DNA from: Vallitalea okinawensis
GTDB lineage: Bacteria; Bacillota; Clostridia; Lachnospirales; PQDH01
Length of the DNA stretch: 64,000 nucleotides
NCBI RefSeq assembly: GCF_002964605.1
Contig: NZ_PQDH01000002.1
Coordinates: 62,001 to 126,000 of the forward strand
Direction of reading: 5' to 3'
The notes beneath the pieces were generated by a model. That model did not search any database and was not told where the DNA came from. It worked only from the letters and a program-made list of their open reading frames with translations. Below, piece after piece: positions 57,207 to 64,000 of the stretch; position 1 is the stretch's first letter, and each line of letters starts with the position of its first letter. The translations under genes were made by a program, and so were the position numbers.

Positions 57207-57309
57207 GATAGTAATTATAGTCTTTAGTAGATTATAATTTACTATCACCTATATCTCGATTGATATAGGTGAAGAAGAGCGATGACTACGAGGTTGTCGC
57301 TCTTTTTTT
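57207..57309 (+). ncRNA. Three-hairpin element ending in a strong terminator; candidate small RNA or leader
   Basis: Consecutive inverted repeats: (1) 57207-57246, AT-rich, about 17 bp around a TTAGT loop; (2) 57246-57271, CACCTATATC/GATATAGGTG with a six-base loop; (3) 57276-57303, 11-bp stem AGAGCGA.../...TCGCTCT with a six-base loop and T7. No plus-strand gene lies upstream (nearest is minus-strand at 56928), so the terminator belongs to a short transcript or to the leader of the 57442 gene. Repeat 1 contains TTGATA and TAGATT at 17 bases, so it could instead be an operator over the promoter. Confidence 0.55.
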
Positions 57310-57441
57310 ACTGCTTTTCATTATTTTTCTTATATCTTCATTCCAAATTAAGACCATAACCTCTATAGTCTGAACACTTTATCAGCTGTAGCATATTATG
57401 TAGTAAAACGTATTATTGAGGTTGGAAGGAGATATAATTAC

Positions 57442-57609
57442 ATGAATTTAGAGCATATTTGTATAAACAAGATCGAATGTGGTGATGAAACTGTCTTCTT
57501 AGCGAGAGTGAAACGTGATTCTGCTGAAGGTGAAATTCGTATAAGTGAAGAAACAGCTAATTTCCTAAATCTTATTCTTGGTGTTCCATTCTGTGAAGAA
57601 AATATTTAA
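57442..57609 (+). CDS. 55-aa protein of unknown function
   Basis: GAAGGAGA lies 12 bases before the ATG. The product begins MNLEHICINKIECGDET and ends LGVPFCEENI: 55 residues, acidic, with three cysteines and no membrane segment. Codon use looks normal and a perfect 13-bp terminator follows at 57625. Downstream of the three-hairpin element on the same strand, which may control it. Not recognised. Confidence 0.65.
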   Translation: MNLEHICINKIECGDETVFLARVKRDSAEGEIRISEETANFLNLILGVPFCEENI

Positions 57610-57624
57610 AAGTATAAATAACTT

Positions 57625-57654
57625 AAAAGATCTCTGACTAATCAGAGATCTTTT
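57625..57654. terminator. Bidirectional terminator
   Basis: AAAAGATCTCTGA/TCAGAGATCTTTT, perfect 13-bp stem with a CTAA loop and T-runs on both strands, between convergent 57442 (+) and 57673 (-). Confidence 0.92.
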
Positions 57655-57672
57655 ATAAAACCCATAATATCT

Positions 57673-58497
57673 TTACCTATCCGAAAAGCTACTCTTGTCA
57701 AATATAGTTTGATGAGGAACTTTTATTAACTCCTTAAAGCTTAAATCAGGATACTTTTCCATGAATGACTTAACAATTTTACTTCCGAAATAATAACCTG
57801 CCGAAGGTGGTATCCCTAATTTTTTATTCCCAAACATATAATGACCCAGGTCTTTTAGAGAAATTTCATCATAGAGTACAGATTTGAAAATTTCCCATAC
57901 CCTCTGTTCATCTTCTAATGAGACTCCTTTATGCCATGAAGGCTGCCAACCAGGATACAGACTTTTTGCAAATTCATCTGCTTCACCTTCATTAATAAGT
58001 TTCTCTAATAAATTACCTTTAGTTTCTTTCCCTTCTTTTTGACAATACCAGTAATTTCCCAAAGCGACATGATGATATTCATGCGCAAATACAAAGGGGA
58101 TCAAATTAAATGATTTTGCTGTCAATGGATTAATACATATTATAATGTTCCCCCAAACATTTGATCCAAAGACACCCTCATCAATGTTAGTGGCTGAAGG
58201 ATAAAATGCAATCGTCATTGGGTCTTCATCTTCGATAGGTAGTTCTTTAGCAATATTCTTAAACACCTTCTCGAAAGTAGATAAATCTAATTTCTTAAAT
58301 AATTCAACCTGTTTTATAATGATTTGTTCATCTTGAATAGCTGTAGGCTTCATAAAATCACAGGAATCCCCCGCCCATTCAGAAATTTGATTCCAGTATG
58401 GAGATATCATTATCCGTTCCCACAATTCATCTTTTTTTTGCGGGTATTGCGAATATTGCTCTAATTGTTTATAAGGGTACAGAAATTTAAATTCCAT
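57673..58497 (-). CDS. DUF2268 putative zinc-dependent protease
   Basis: 274 aa, no signal peptide. VFAHEYHHVALGNYW has the HExxH zinc motif and LINEGEADEFAKSLYP supplies the downstream Glu, the arrangement of DUF2268 predicted Zn proteases. IAFYPSATNIDEGVFGSNVWGNIIICINP is also typical. The ATG at 58497 follows GGAGG by 10 bases. Transcribed alone. Biological substrate unknown. Confidence 0.85.
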   Translation of the reverse strand: MEFKFLYPYKQLEQYSQYPQKKDELWERIMISPYWNQISEWAGDSCDFMKPTAIQDEQIIIKQVELFKKLDLSTFEKVFKNIAKELPIEDEDPMTIAFYPSATNIDEGVFGSNVWGNIIICINPLTAKSFNLIPFVFAHEYHHVALGNYWYCQKEGKETKGNLLEKLINEGEADEFAKSLYPGWQPSWHKGVSLEDEQRVWEIFKSVLYDEISLKDLGHYMFGNKKLGIPPSAGYYFGSKIVKSFMEKYPDLSFKELIKVPHQTIFDKSSFSDR

Positions 58498-58667
58498 TTA
58501 AAGTCCTCCGTTATATTGAGAAGTATGCTCTTCTCTTTTATTAACTCTAAGCATCTGATGTAATAATCATAAGATAGACAAAAAAAGATATCAATGCAGA
58601 AAATAACTATATCCATACTTACCAACATGCACCTTCTTCAAATAGTTAACATTTATACTAAAAAGAG

Positions 58668-58689
58668 AGAGGATAACTCCCCCCCCTCT
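58668..58689 (-). terminator. Terminator of the AraC-type regulator
   Basis: AGAGG/CCTCT stem followed on the minus strand by CTTTTTAG. Confidence 0.55.
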
Positions 58690-58722
58690 AATTCAATATT
58701 TAACCTTAACTACTTAATATAT

Positions 58723-59589
58723 TTACCTATTATCATTCTTAACAACAGGTATCCATACTTCAAACTTATAATCATCATCATGCTTATTTCCTGCATTGGG
58801 GAAACATTCAATCTCTATTGATTCAGCATGTTTATAGTCTGACGTCGGTAACCATTCAGAAAAAATACGCTTCCATGCTTCTGCCATTGCGGTTTTAACT
58901 GGTCCCATCACTTCAAATATAGCCCATGTCGATTCGGGTATTATTTGACTACTCATGCCTTCTGGTACTTCATCATCAGATATGCAAGCAATGGTATAGT
59001 CAACAGTATCCTCTCCTAAGACTTCGATAAAACCATGTACGCCACTAGGAATACCTGATGATAGGTCAGATAAATCTTGTAGAACTCCATTTCTGTAAAG
59101 TTCAACCCAAAATTCAGGTACAACAATTCCACTTTCGTCAGGAGCTTTAAAATGCTTCTTGATACCTATAATCTTAAAAGCTTCTTTTCTCTCAATCCTG
59201 TAATTCATTTCATCATCTCCCTTAATTGATATATGGAAGGATATACGCGGGTAGGCTTTCAAAGATACACCTCCCTTTCGAACTTTTGAAGGGATTATCC
59301 CATGTAAATTTTGAAATGCTCGTGAAAAGGAGTCTGGTGACTGGTAACCGTATTTGATAGCCACGTCAATAATCTTAACATTGCTATTTTGCAATTCAAA
59401 GGCAGCCAGTGTCATTCGCCTACGCCGTATATAATCCGATAAAGTTATATCAGCTATAAACGAAAACATTCTCTGAAAATAATAAACTGAACAACATGCT
59501 AAATTTGCTGCTATCTTATAGTCAATTTCTCCATCTAAATTATTCTCAATATAATCTAATGCATCATTCATTCTTTGCAAATAATCCAT
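58723..59589 (-). CDS. AraC-type transcriptional regulator with GyrI-like effector domain
   Basis: 288 aa. N-terminal AraC/XylS DNA-binding domain (about 8-106): KIAANLACCSVYYFQRMFSFI and AIKYGYQSPDSFSRAFQNLHG. C-terminal GyrI/SOUL-like ligand domain (about 125-285), as in Rob and BmrR, likely binding a small hydrophobic or cationic compound. The ATG at 59589 follows GGAGG. No adjacent target operon is evident, so it may act at a distance. Confidence 0.9.
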   Translation of the reverse strand: MDYLQRMNDALDYIENNLDGEIDYKIAANLACCSVYYFQRMFSFIADITLSDYIRRRRMTLAAFELQNSNVKIIDVAIKYGYQSPDSFSRAFQNLHGIIPSKVRKGGVSLKAYPRISFHISIKGDDEMNYRIERKEAFKIIGIKKHFKAPDESGIVVPEFWVELYRNGVLQDLSDLSSGIPSGVHGFIEVLGEDTVDYTIACISDDEVPEGMSSQIIPESTWAIFEVMGPVKTAMAEAWKRIFSEWLPTSDYKHAESIEIECFPNAGNKHDDDYKFEVWIPVVKNDNR

Positions 59590-59705
59590 TCTACGTCCTC
59601 CTTCCTGATAATAATATATCAGAAATGAATTACTCTAACCCGATGATTCATGCTCTTAAAAGTGGGGTTTAAATCGCCCATTTTTTTACGTAGAGGCATG
59701 AGAAA

Positions 59706-59721
59706 AGAGCCTATGGGCTCT
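59706..59721 (-). terminator. Terminator of the 42-aa gene
   Basis: AGAGCC/GGCTCT stem with a four-base loop, directly after the stop, followed by TTTTCTC on the minus strand. Confidence 0.8.
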
Positions 59722-59850
59722 CTACTCTTGACTTTCTTCTAATAACTTTTCCATTAAATCTAACATTCTTAGTCTTTGCTCTTCTGTAAAAGGTAGATCA
59801 TCTCCTTTTTCATCTGGGGCTTTTGAGTTATCATCTTCTTTAGTATTCAT
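59722..59850 (-). CDS. 42-aa acidic protein of unknown function
   Basis: GGAAGGGG lies 8 bases before the ATG. The product begins MNTKEDDNSKAPDEKGDD and ends LMEKLLEESQE: a disordered acidic N terminus and an amphipathic helix (EEQRLRMLDLMEKLL). Ribosome site plus immediate terminator support a real small gene. Might be a protein-interaction peptide; not recognised. Confidence 0.65.
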   Translation of the reverse strand: MNTKEDDNSKAPDEKGDDLPFTEEQRLRMLDLMEKLLEESQE

Positions 59851-60069
59851 GCTGTCATCCCCTTCCTGCGTCTACTTTGCTTAGATTCTTTATCTTTTGT
59901 AAATATATATATGACACTTTTAAAAGCTATTTTGTTCCAGAAAAATTGAAATTTAATTTCTTTTATTTATATTAAACCTTTTGATTGTAAGAAGAGTTCT
60001 ACTTAAAGTCTTATAAATTATTGTATTACAGGTAAGAGCTATAGTTGATTTATTAAAGACAACAAAAAA
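59851..60069. other. Non-coding AT-rich stretch
   Basis: Upstream of the 42-aa gene. Apart from its ribosome site I see only AT-rich sequence, presumably carrying its promoter; no ORF or strong repeat. Confidence 0.5.
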
Positions 60070-60091
60070 GACCCTATATCATTATAAGGTC
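60070..60091 (-). terminator. Terminator of the VanY-like gene
   Basis: GACCCTATA/TATAAGGTC stem followed by six T on the minus strand, about 60 bases after the stop. Confidence 0.85.
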
Positions 60092-60150
60092 CTTATCACT
60101 ACTTCTTTGATTATGTACTTTTACTTAAGCTGATTTTATTTATTCTCAAA

Positions 60151-61101
60151 TTATGATTGAGCTAGTTCTATCGTAACGATGTAACTCTTATCATTAACAC
60201 GTGAAATACCAATAATGCTTTCTTCTTCAATATTTGATGAATTGAAATCGAATTCTTCAATGTCATCAATGTAATATACTTCATTGGTCTGACCATTTTC
60301 AGATTTGATATATAGTATTTTTTCGTCTTGCAATAGAATAAGATACTCTTCTAAAGTCATATGGTGCGTATAGATGTACTCTGAATGCACGTTACCAACA
60401 TAGCGATAATGCCAAGGTTCATACATAATATTTGTTATTTCTGTCTTATCCTCAGGATATCTAAGTATAAAACCATATTTATAAGCATTGTCCATTAACC
60501 ACGTTCCTGCTGGTGTTTGAGCAAAAGAATTATCTAAACGGTATGTAGTAGTAGATAAAAAGTCAACAGCCATGCCAGATTGATGCTCACTTGTTCCTGG
60601 TGGAGCAACTGCTAAACTAGCTTTCTCATATGCTTCCTCTTCACTATATGTATTGGTATAAAGGTTCATTTCTCTATTAAATAAGTTCCTTTGATAATTT
60701 ATGTCTCGGTACCCACTAGCAATTATAAGATCTGAGATATTACTAGCGGTACTATCCTTAAATAACTGATTTAATGCCTTTTGTGCTTGATCATTCATGG
60801 ATATTACCTTGGTTGCTGGCAAATCATTCTCAACTAAGTTGCTAGTGAAATCAACTTGTATAGGACTTGTTTTACTAATTAACAGTACTTCTGGTATATC
60901 ATCGCTGATAATCCTCTGCTTTAATGATTTTATCTCTTCTGTTGTTTTTAATAATTGATCTTCATTAGATGCTTTTGCTTCTACACTCTGATATTCAATA
61001 CGAGATAAGTTTCTCTGTTGAATATCTTCTTCAGTTGTTACTTGAGTAAAAGTAAGCATCGCAGAGGAAAATAATACAGCAAATGTAATGTTTTTCATCA
61101 C
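60151..61101 (-). CDS. Secreted D-alanyl-D-alanine carboxypeptidase (VanY-like, peptidase M15)
   Basis: 316 aa with an N-terminal signal segment (ITFAVLFSSAMLTF). The M15B core about residues 100-255 has zinc ligands in GTSEHQSGMAVDF and EPWHYRYVG, with IIASGYRDINYQRNLF ahead. It trims the terminal D-Ala from peptidoglycan stem peptides. A C-terminal ~65-residue acidic domain follows. GTG at 61101 (10 bases after GGAGG) or the next codon ATG may be the start. No vancomycin-resistance genes adjoin, so a cell-wall remodelling role is more likely. Confidence 0.9.
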   Translation of the reverse strand: MMKNITFAVLFSSAMLTFTQVTTEEDIQQRNLSRIEYQSVEAKASNEDQLLKTTEEIKSLKQRIISDDIPEVLLISKTSPIQVDFTSNLVENDLPATKVISMNDQAQKALNQLFKDSTASNISDLIIASGYRDINYQRNLFNREMNLYTNTYSEEEAYEKASLAVAPPGTSEHQSGMAVDFLSTTTYRLDNSFAQTPAGTWLMDNAYKYGFILRYPEDKTEITNIMYEPWHYRYVGNVHSEYIYTHHMTLEEYLILLQDEKILYIKSENGQTNEVYYIDDIEEFDFNSSNIEEESIIGISRVNDKSYIVTIELAQS

Positions 61102-61349
61102 AAGATATCATCCTCCTTTTTTGTATGACATTATTATATCCTACTCGACCCTTAGAGTCAAATATATTACATTTTTATTGCACTATGTATGATTTTTGTA
61201 ATATTTTTTACACTCCATAGTATTAATCCGACTTAGAATAAGTTCTATACTCATTATTAAGCGAATTTAATTGCTTCACGAGTAATTTATAAACTATATG
61301 GCATTATAGCCTTGATTGGTATATAAATCTAATTTTATACACTAAAGTA
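61102..61349. other. Divergent intergenic region
   Basis: Between the VanY-like gene (-) and the GNAT gene (+). AT-rich, no ORF or notable repeat seen apart from the promoter listed next. Confidence 0.5.
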
Positions 61350-61378
61350 TTGAAATGGATTATTATATGTAGTATACT
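61350..61378 (+). promoter_or_regulatory. Promoter of the GNAT gene
   Basis: TTGAAA (61350-61355), 17-base spacer, TATACT (61373-61378), leading into AGGGGG and the ATG at 61415. Confidence 0.75.
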
Positions 61379-61414
61379 TAACAGTCTAAAAAATGTCATG
61401 TAGGGGGTAAAAGC

Positions 61415-61963
61415 ATGCTTGTTGAATCTAAAATTATTCAAGGAAGAAATTTTTCATGGACACTGAGATGTCCTACAAAATCTGATGCATATGAACTATC
61501 ACAACTGAGAGTTAAAATCGATGAAGAAACTGATTACCTCGACCGTGAGCCTGGTGAAGGGATTTTATCACCAGAAGATTTTCAGTCCCTAATTCATGAA
61601 GATACTTCAACTGATAACAATTTATTTTTAATCGCAGAAGTTGATAATAAGATTGTAGGTTTCACACGATGCGCAGGCAACACATTACATAGGTTTAGAC
61701 ATAAAGCAGAATTTGGTATATGTATCCTAAGGGAATATTGGGGAAACGGAATTGGACGTGAATTACTCTCTAATCTTCTAAAATGGACTGATCATGCAGG
61801 TATTGAGAAAATTACCTTAACCGTAGTAGAAGATAATACTAAGGCCATTCAATTATATAAACAGTATGGGTTTGTTGAAGAAGGATTATTAATAAAAGAT
61901 CGGAAGCATAGTGATGGGCACTATTATAATACTGTTGTTATGGGGAGAATTTCATCACAGTAG
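61415..61963 (+). CDS. GNAT family N-acetyltransferase
   Basis: 182 aa. Acetyl-CoA-dependent transferase; the pyrophosphate-binding loop is in LREYWGNGIGRELLSNLL (Q/RxxGxG/A type), followed by KITLTVVEDNTKAIQLYKQYGF, typical of the RimI/RimJ-like branch. An amino-acid, peptide or small amine substrate cannot be told from sequence. AGGGGG lies 8 bases before the ATG. Followed after 47 bases by a tautomerase gene on the same strand. Confidence 0.9.
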   Translation: MLVESKIIQGRNFSWTLRCPTKSDAYELSQLRVKIDEETDYLDREPGEGILSPEDFQSLIHEDTSTDNNLFLIAEVDNKIVGFTRCAGNTLHRFRHKAEFGICILREYWGNGIGRELLSNLLKWTDHAGIEKITLTVVEDNTKAIQLYKQYGFVEEGLLIKDRKHSDGHYYNTVVMGRISSQ

Positions 61964-62010
61964 TATTCAATTAAATTATTATTTTTTAGGGGTAAAGGAG
62001 CGTGATTATA

Positions 62011-62250
62011 ATGCCACATGCATTAATTAAACTATGGACAGGTAGATCAGAAGAACAGAAAAAGTTACTTGCTCTAAGAATTTCTCAAGTTATAGCTGAA
62101 ACTGCTAATGTTGAAGAAGAATGTATTTCAATCGCTATTCAAGATATAGAAAAAGATGTCTGGTACGAGCAGGTTTATTCAAAAGATATCATTGAATACC
62201 AAGATATACTCTATAAAAAACCCGGTTATGGACCTTTATCTGACATATAA
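62011..62250 (+). CDS. 4-oxalocrotonate tautomerase family protein
   Basis: 79 aa. The ATG at 62011 is followed directly by Pro, the catalytic N-terminal base exposed after Met removal (MPHALIKLWTGRSEEQK). This is why the in-frame GTG at 62002 is rejected. ANVEEECISIAIQDIEKDVWYEQVY is the typical central part of the family. It tautomerises 2-hydroxy-dienoate-like or phenylpyruvate-like compounds; the true substrate is unknown. AAAGGAG lies upstream. Probably co-transcribed with the GNAT gene. Confidence 0.88.
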   Translation: MPHALIKLWTGRSEEQKKLLALRISQVIAETANVEEECISIAIQDIEKDVWYEQVYSKDIIEYQDILYKKPGYGPLSDI

Positions 62251-62325
62251 ATTATTTAATTCAAAACTTAACTACATTTATTATTGTTTTAATTCTTAAG
62301 TGCAAATCATTAAGGTCAATAAAAG

Positions 62326-62382
62326 AAAGAATAGGGATGTTAAGTGATAAACAATCATACACGTAATACATCCTTATTCTTT
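62326..62382. terminator. Long hairpin between convergent genes
   Basis: AAAGAATAGGGATGT pairs with ACATCCTTATTCTTT (15 bp, one G-U) around a 27-base loop, between the tautomerase (+) and the MFS gene (-). T-tracts are modest. Confidence 0.65.
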
Positions 62383-62469
62383 ATAACAACTTTCTTATCT
62401 TTTATGCAAGTTTCCTCATCAAAGTTAGAACACATCTTAAGCAGCTTAATAATAAAATCACAAAAAATA

Positions 62470-63759
62470 CTAAAGTTCTAAGTATGATGCATTATTATTG
62501 TTGGATTTGCTACTTTGCAACTCTTTAAGCAAATACTTATATAAGCCTATGGTTCCAACTAAGGCTATAATACCAGTATACAGATGTAGATTTACAATAT
62601 CTATTTGATCCATTAGTACTCCTATTAACGGATACAATACTGCAACTGTAAGATTCTCGCAAAGACTTTTAAAAGAAATTATCGTAGCCCTTTTATCTGT
62701 AGGAATATTATCATTTACATACTTTAAGAGTAACGGTCTTCTAATTCCTCTAGCGAATTCCTGAAATAGAATAAAGAATGCGCCTATATATAGTCTTGTC
62801 ATTCCCATCATCAAAAATGAACTTATGAATAATGAAGCTAAAAATAATAGCGATTTATTTTTCAGTCTCTTCATAATGACATTTGCATTTCTTGAGCCGA
62901 TAGCTGCAGCTAGATTAAAAATAGAAAATAATATACCGAAATATTTAGCATCAATATAAACTGCTTTCATATAGGGCTGATAATACCAAAATCCAATTCG
63001 CCATATAATATAAATGAATACTGAATACATAATGATAGCTCTAATCTTATGATGTTTCATTACATAGGCAGCACTAGATTTTACATGTTTATAGTAATTT
63101 GACTTCTCTTCCCCTATTTGTGCATGAGTCTCTGTAAAAAAAATAGTGAACACTCCAGAGATAGTTAGCAAACCTATTGAAACAATATAGGGCAAGTTTA
63201 CGTTTATATTGTATAGATATCCTATTATGATAGATCCAACTGACTGTAATAATAGAGCATAAAACAGAGCTTTCCCCTGTATTGAAGAAAATTCCTCCTC
63301 TCGTTTTAGCTCCTTCAGTGTATCGTATAAGAGTGCACTATCAGCTCCCGACTTAAAACTCAATCCCAGTCCAAACATAATTTCTGCAAGAATGAATAGA
63401 TAGAAATTTCTTGTGACTACATAGATTATTAAACCAATAATCAACATTATACTAGATATCATTAGGCTGAATTTCCTACCTACTAAATCTGCTATAGCTC
63501 CAGTTGGTACCTCAAGTAAAACGATACTTACAGCATTGATGGACTGGAGCATCATTATCTGTGTAAAACTTATTCCTTTATCCAACAAAAATAAGACTAC
63601 GATCGGAGCAATGAGTCGAACCCCAAACCCTAAGTATAGATAATAGATAACAATATTCTTTTTTAAATGTTTATTATTTACCTTATTTCCTCCTTTATAG
63701 TATTTAAATTTCCGCACATTTTTGTAAATACTATTAATAATATTAAATTCCGACCACAT
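62470..63759 (-). CDS. MFS transporter, start codon uncertain
   Basis: About 12 membrane helices; LEVPTGAIADLVGRKFSLMIS between helices 2 and 3 is the MFS loop motif. Probably a drug or metabolite exporter. Start problem: AAAGGAGG at about 63689-63696 is the only strong ribosome site, yet seven bases later the in-frame codon is GTA (63681), followed by NNKHLKKN, which looks like a natural N terminus. No ATG, GTG or TTG occurs nearby; the ATG at 63759 and a TTG at 63765 have no site. A start-codon mutation or rare initiation is possible. Confidence 0.8.
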   Translation of the reverse strand: MWSEFNIINSIYKNVRKFKYYKGGNKVNNKHLKKNIVIYYLYLGFGVRLIAPIVVLFLLDKGISFTQIMMLQSINAVSIVLLEVPTGAIADLVGRKFSLMISSIMLIIGLIIYVVTRNFYLFILAEIMFGLGLSFKSGADSALLYDTLKELKREEEFSSIQGKALFYALLLQSVGSIIIGYLYNINVNLPYIVSIGLLTISGVFTIFFTETHAQIGEEKSNYYKHVKSSAAYVMKHHKIRAIIMYSVFIYIIWRIGFWYYQPYMKAVYIDAKYFGILFSIFNLAAAIGSRNANVIMKRLKNKSLLFLASLFISSFLMMGMTRLYIGAFFILFQEFARGIRRPLLLKYVNDNIPTDKRATIISFKSLCENLTVAVLYPLIGVLMDQIDIVNLHLYTGIIALVGTIGLYKYLLKELQSSKSNNNNASYLEL

Positions 63760-63952
63760 TTCCAAAATTTATTATATAGCATAAAATCATTTATTTCAAC
63801 CTGTTTTCTCAAATCTTACTATTTTACTTGCTAGCATACTTTTTATGTTTATGCTCTATTTAGCTACTATAAATTCCATAATAATCTACTATATGTTATA
63901 ATTTACTCAATTAGTTATGCTCTATATATCATGCATAGAAATGAGGGATAAA

Positions 63953-64000
63953 ATGTGGAAACAAGTTTATAAGACCTTACACTATCATCGCCTTATAATT
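63953..64000 (+). CDS. Start of a gene running off the window
   Basis: GAGGGATAAA precedes an ATG at 63953; sixteen codons are visible (MWKQVYKTLHYHRLII), still open at the window edge. The basic start turning hydrophobic suggests a cytoplasmic tail leading into a membrane helix. Too short to identify. Confidence 0.5.
   Translation, partial: MWKQVYKTLHYHRLII

Overview
The window is AT-rich DNA from a low-GC, spore-forming Gram-positive anaerobe of the class Clostridia. Evidence: strong AGGAGG-type ribosome binding sites, many intrinsic terminators, a GerS-like germination lipoprotein next to alanine racemase, CspABC-like subtilases, CbiK and the anaerobic (cobalt-early) cobalamin route. Protein style suggests Lachnospirales/Vallitaleaceae, but this is an impression, not a placement. 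I see no tRNA, rRNA, CRISPR array, phage or insertion sequence.

Layout. 1-1510 (+): end of a SsuBC/ThiZX-like ABC importer. 1.6-4 kb (-): MATE and AEC transporters. 4.1-9.5 kb (-): housekeeping operon of coiled-coil protein, acpS, nnr, CBS protein, gerS-like lipoprotein, alr, a 36-codon ORF and a MazF toxin. 9.6-17.7 kb: HExxH ectoprotease, rRNA methyltransferase (+), two tandem unknown small proteins, GH20 hexosaminidase, rubrerythrin-like protein, HD-GYP sensor and DUF1361 protein.

17.9-40.6 kb is a tetrapyrrole island. A minus-strand operon cbiC-D-E-T-F-G-H-J-L-A lies behind a cobalamin riboswitch with a terminator platform. A divergent plus-strand cbiMNQO-cbiK operon lies behind a second cobalamin riboswitch with a likely Shine-Dalgarno-sequestering platform. 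Convergent to it are hemC-cobA/hemD-hemB-hemL-sirC, a lacZ-type beta-galactosidase, and hemA. Together these go from glutamyl-tRNA to uroporphyrinogen III, precorrin-2, sirohydrochlorin and, after cobalt uptake and CbiK insertion, cobyrinate a,c-diamide. Amidation and nucleotide-loop genes are not here. Two non-coding gaps inside the cbi operon hold related foldable elements that I do not recognise.

40.7-50.3 kb (-) is a sugar uptake and sensing locus: a XylFGH-type importer, and a LytS/YesN-type two-component system flanked by two extra sugar-binding proteins, an arrangement like the XylFII-LytS-YesN xylose sensor. 50.3-64 kb: two tandem CspABC-like S8 peptidases, a class V aminotransferase, a rhomboid protease, an internally deleted MFS remnant, a three-hairpin element with a strong terminator, small unknown proteins, a DUF2268 metalloprotease, an AraC/GyrI-like regulator, a VanY-like carboxypeptidase, a GNAT acetyltransferase, a tautomerase and an MFS transporter whose start is unclear.

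The most notable unexplained items are the repeated structured element in the cbi operon, a terminator placed between a consensus promoter and hemC, the hairpin cassette near 57.2 kb, the tandem small proteins near 12.3 kb, and MazF preceded by an ORF too short for a normal antitoxin.
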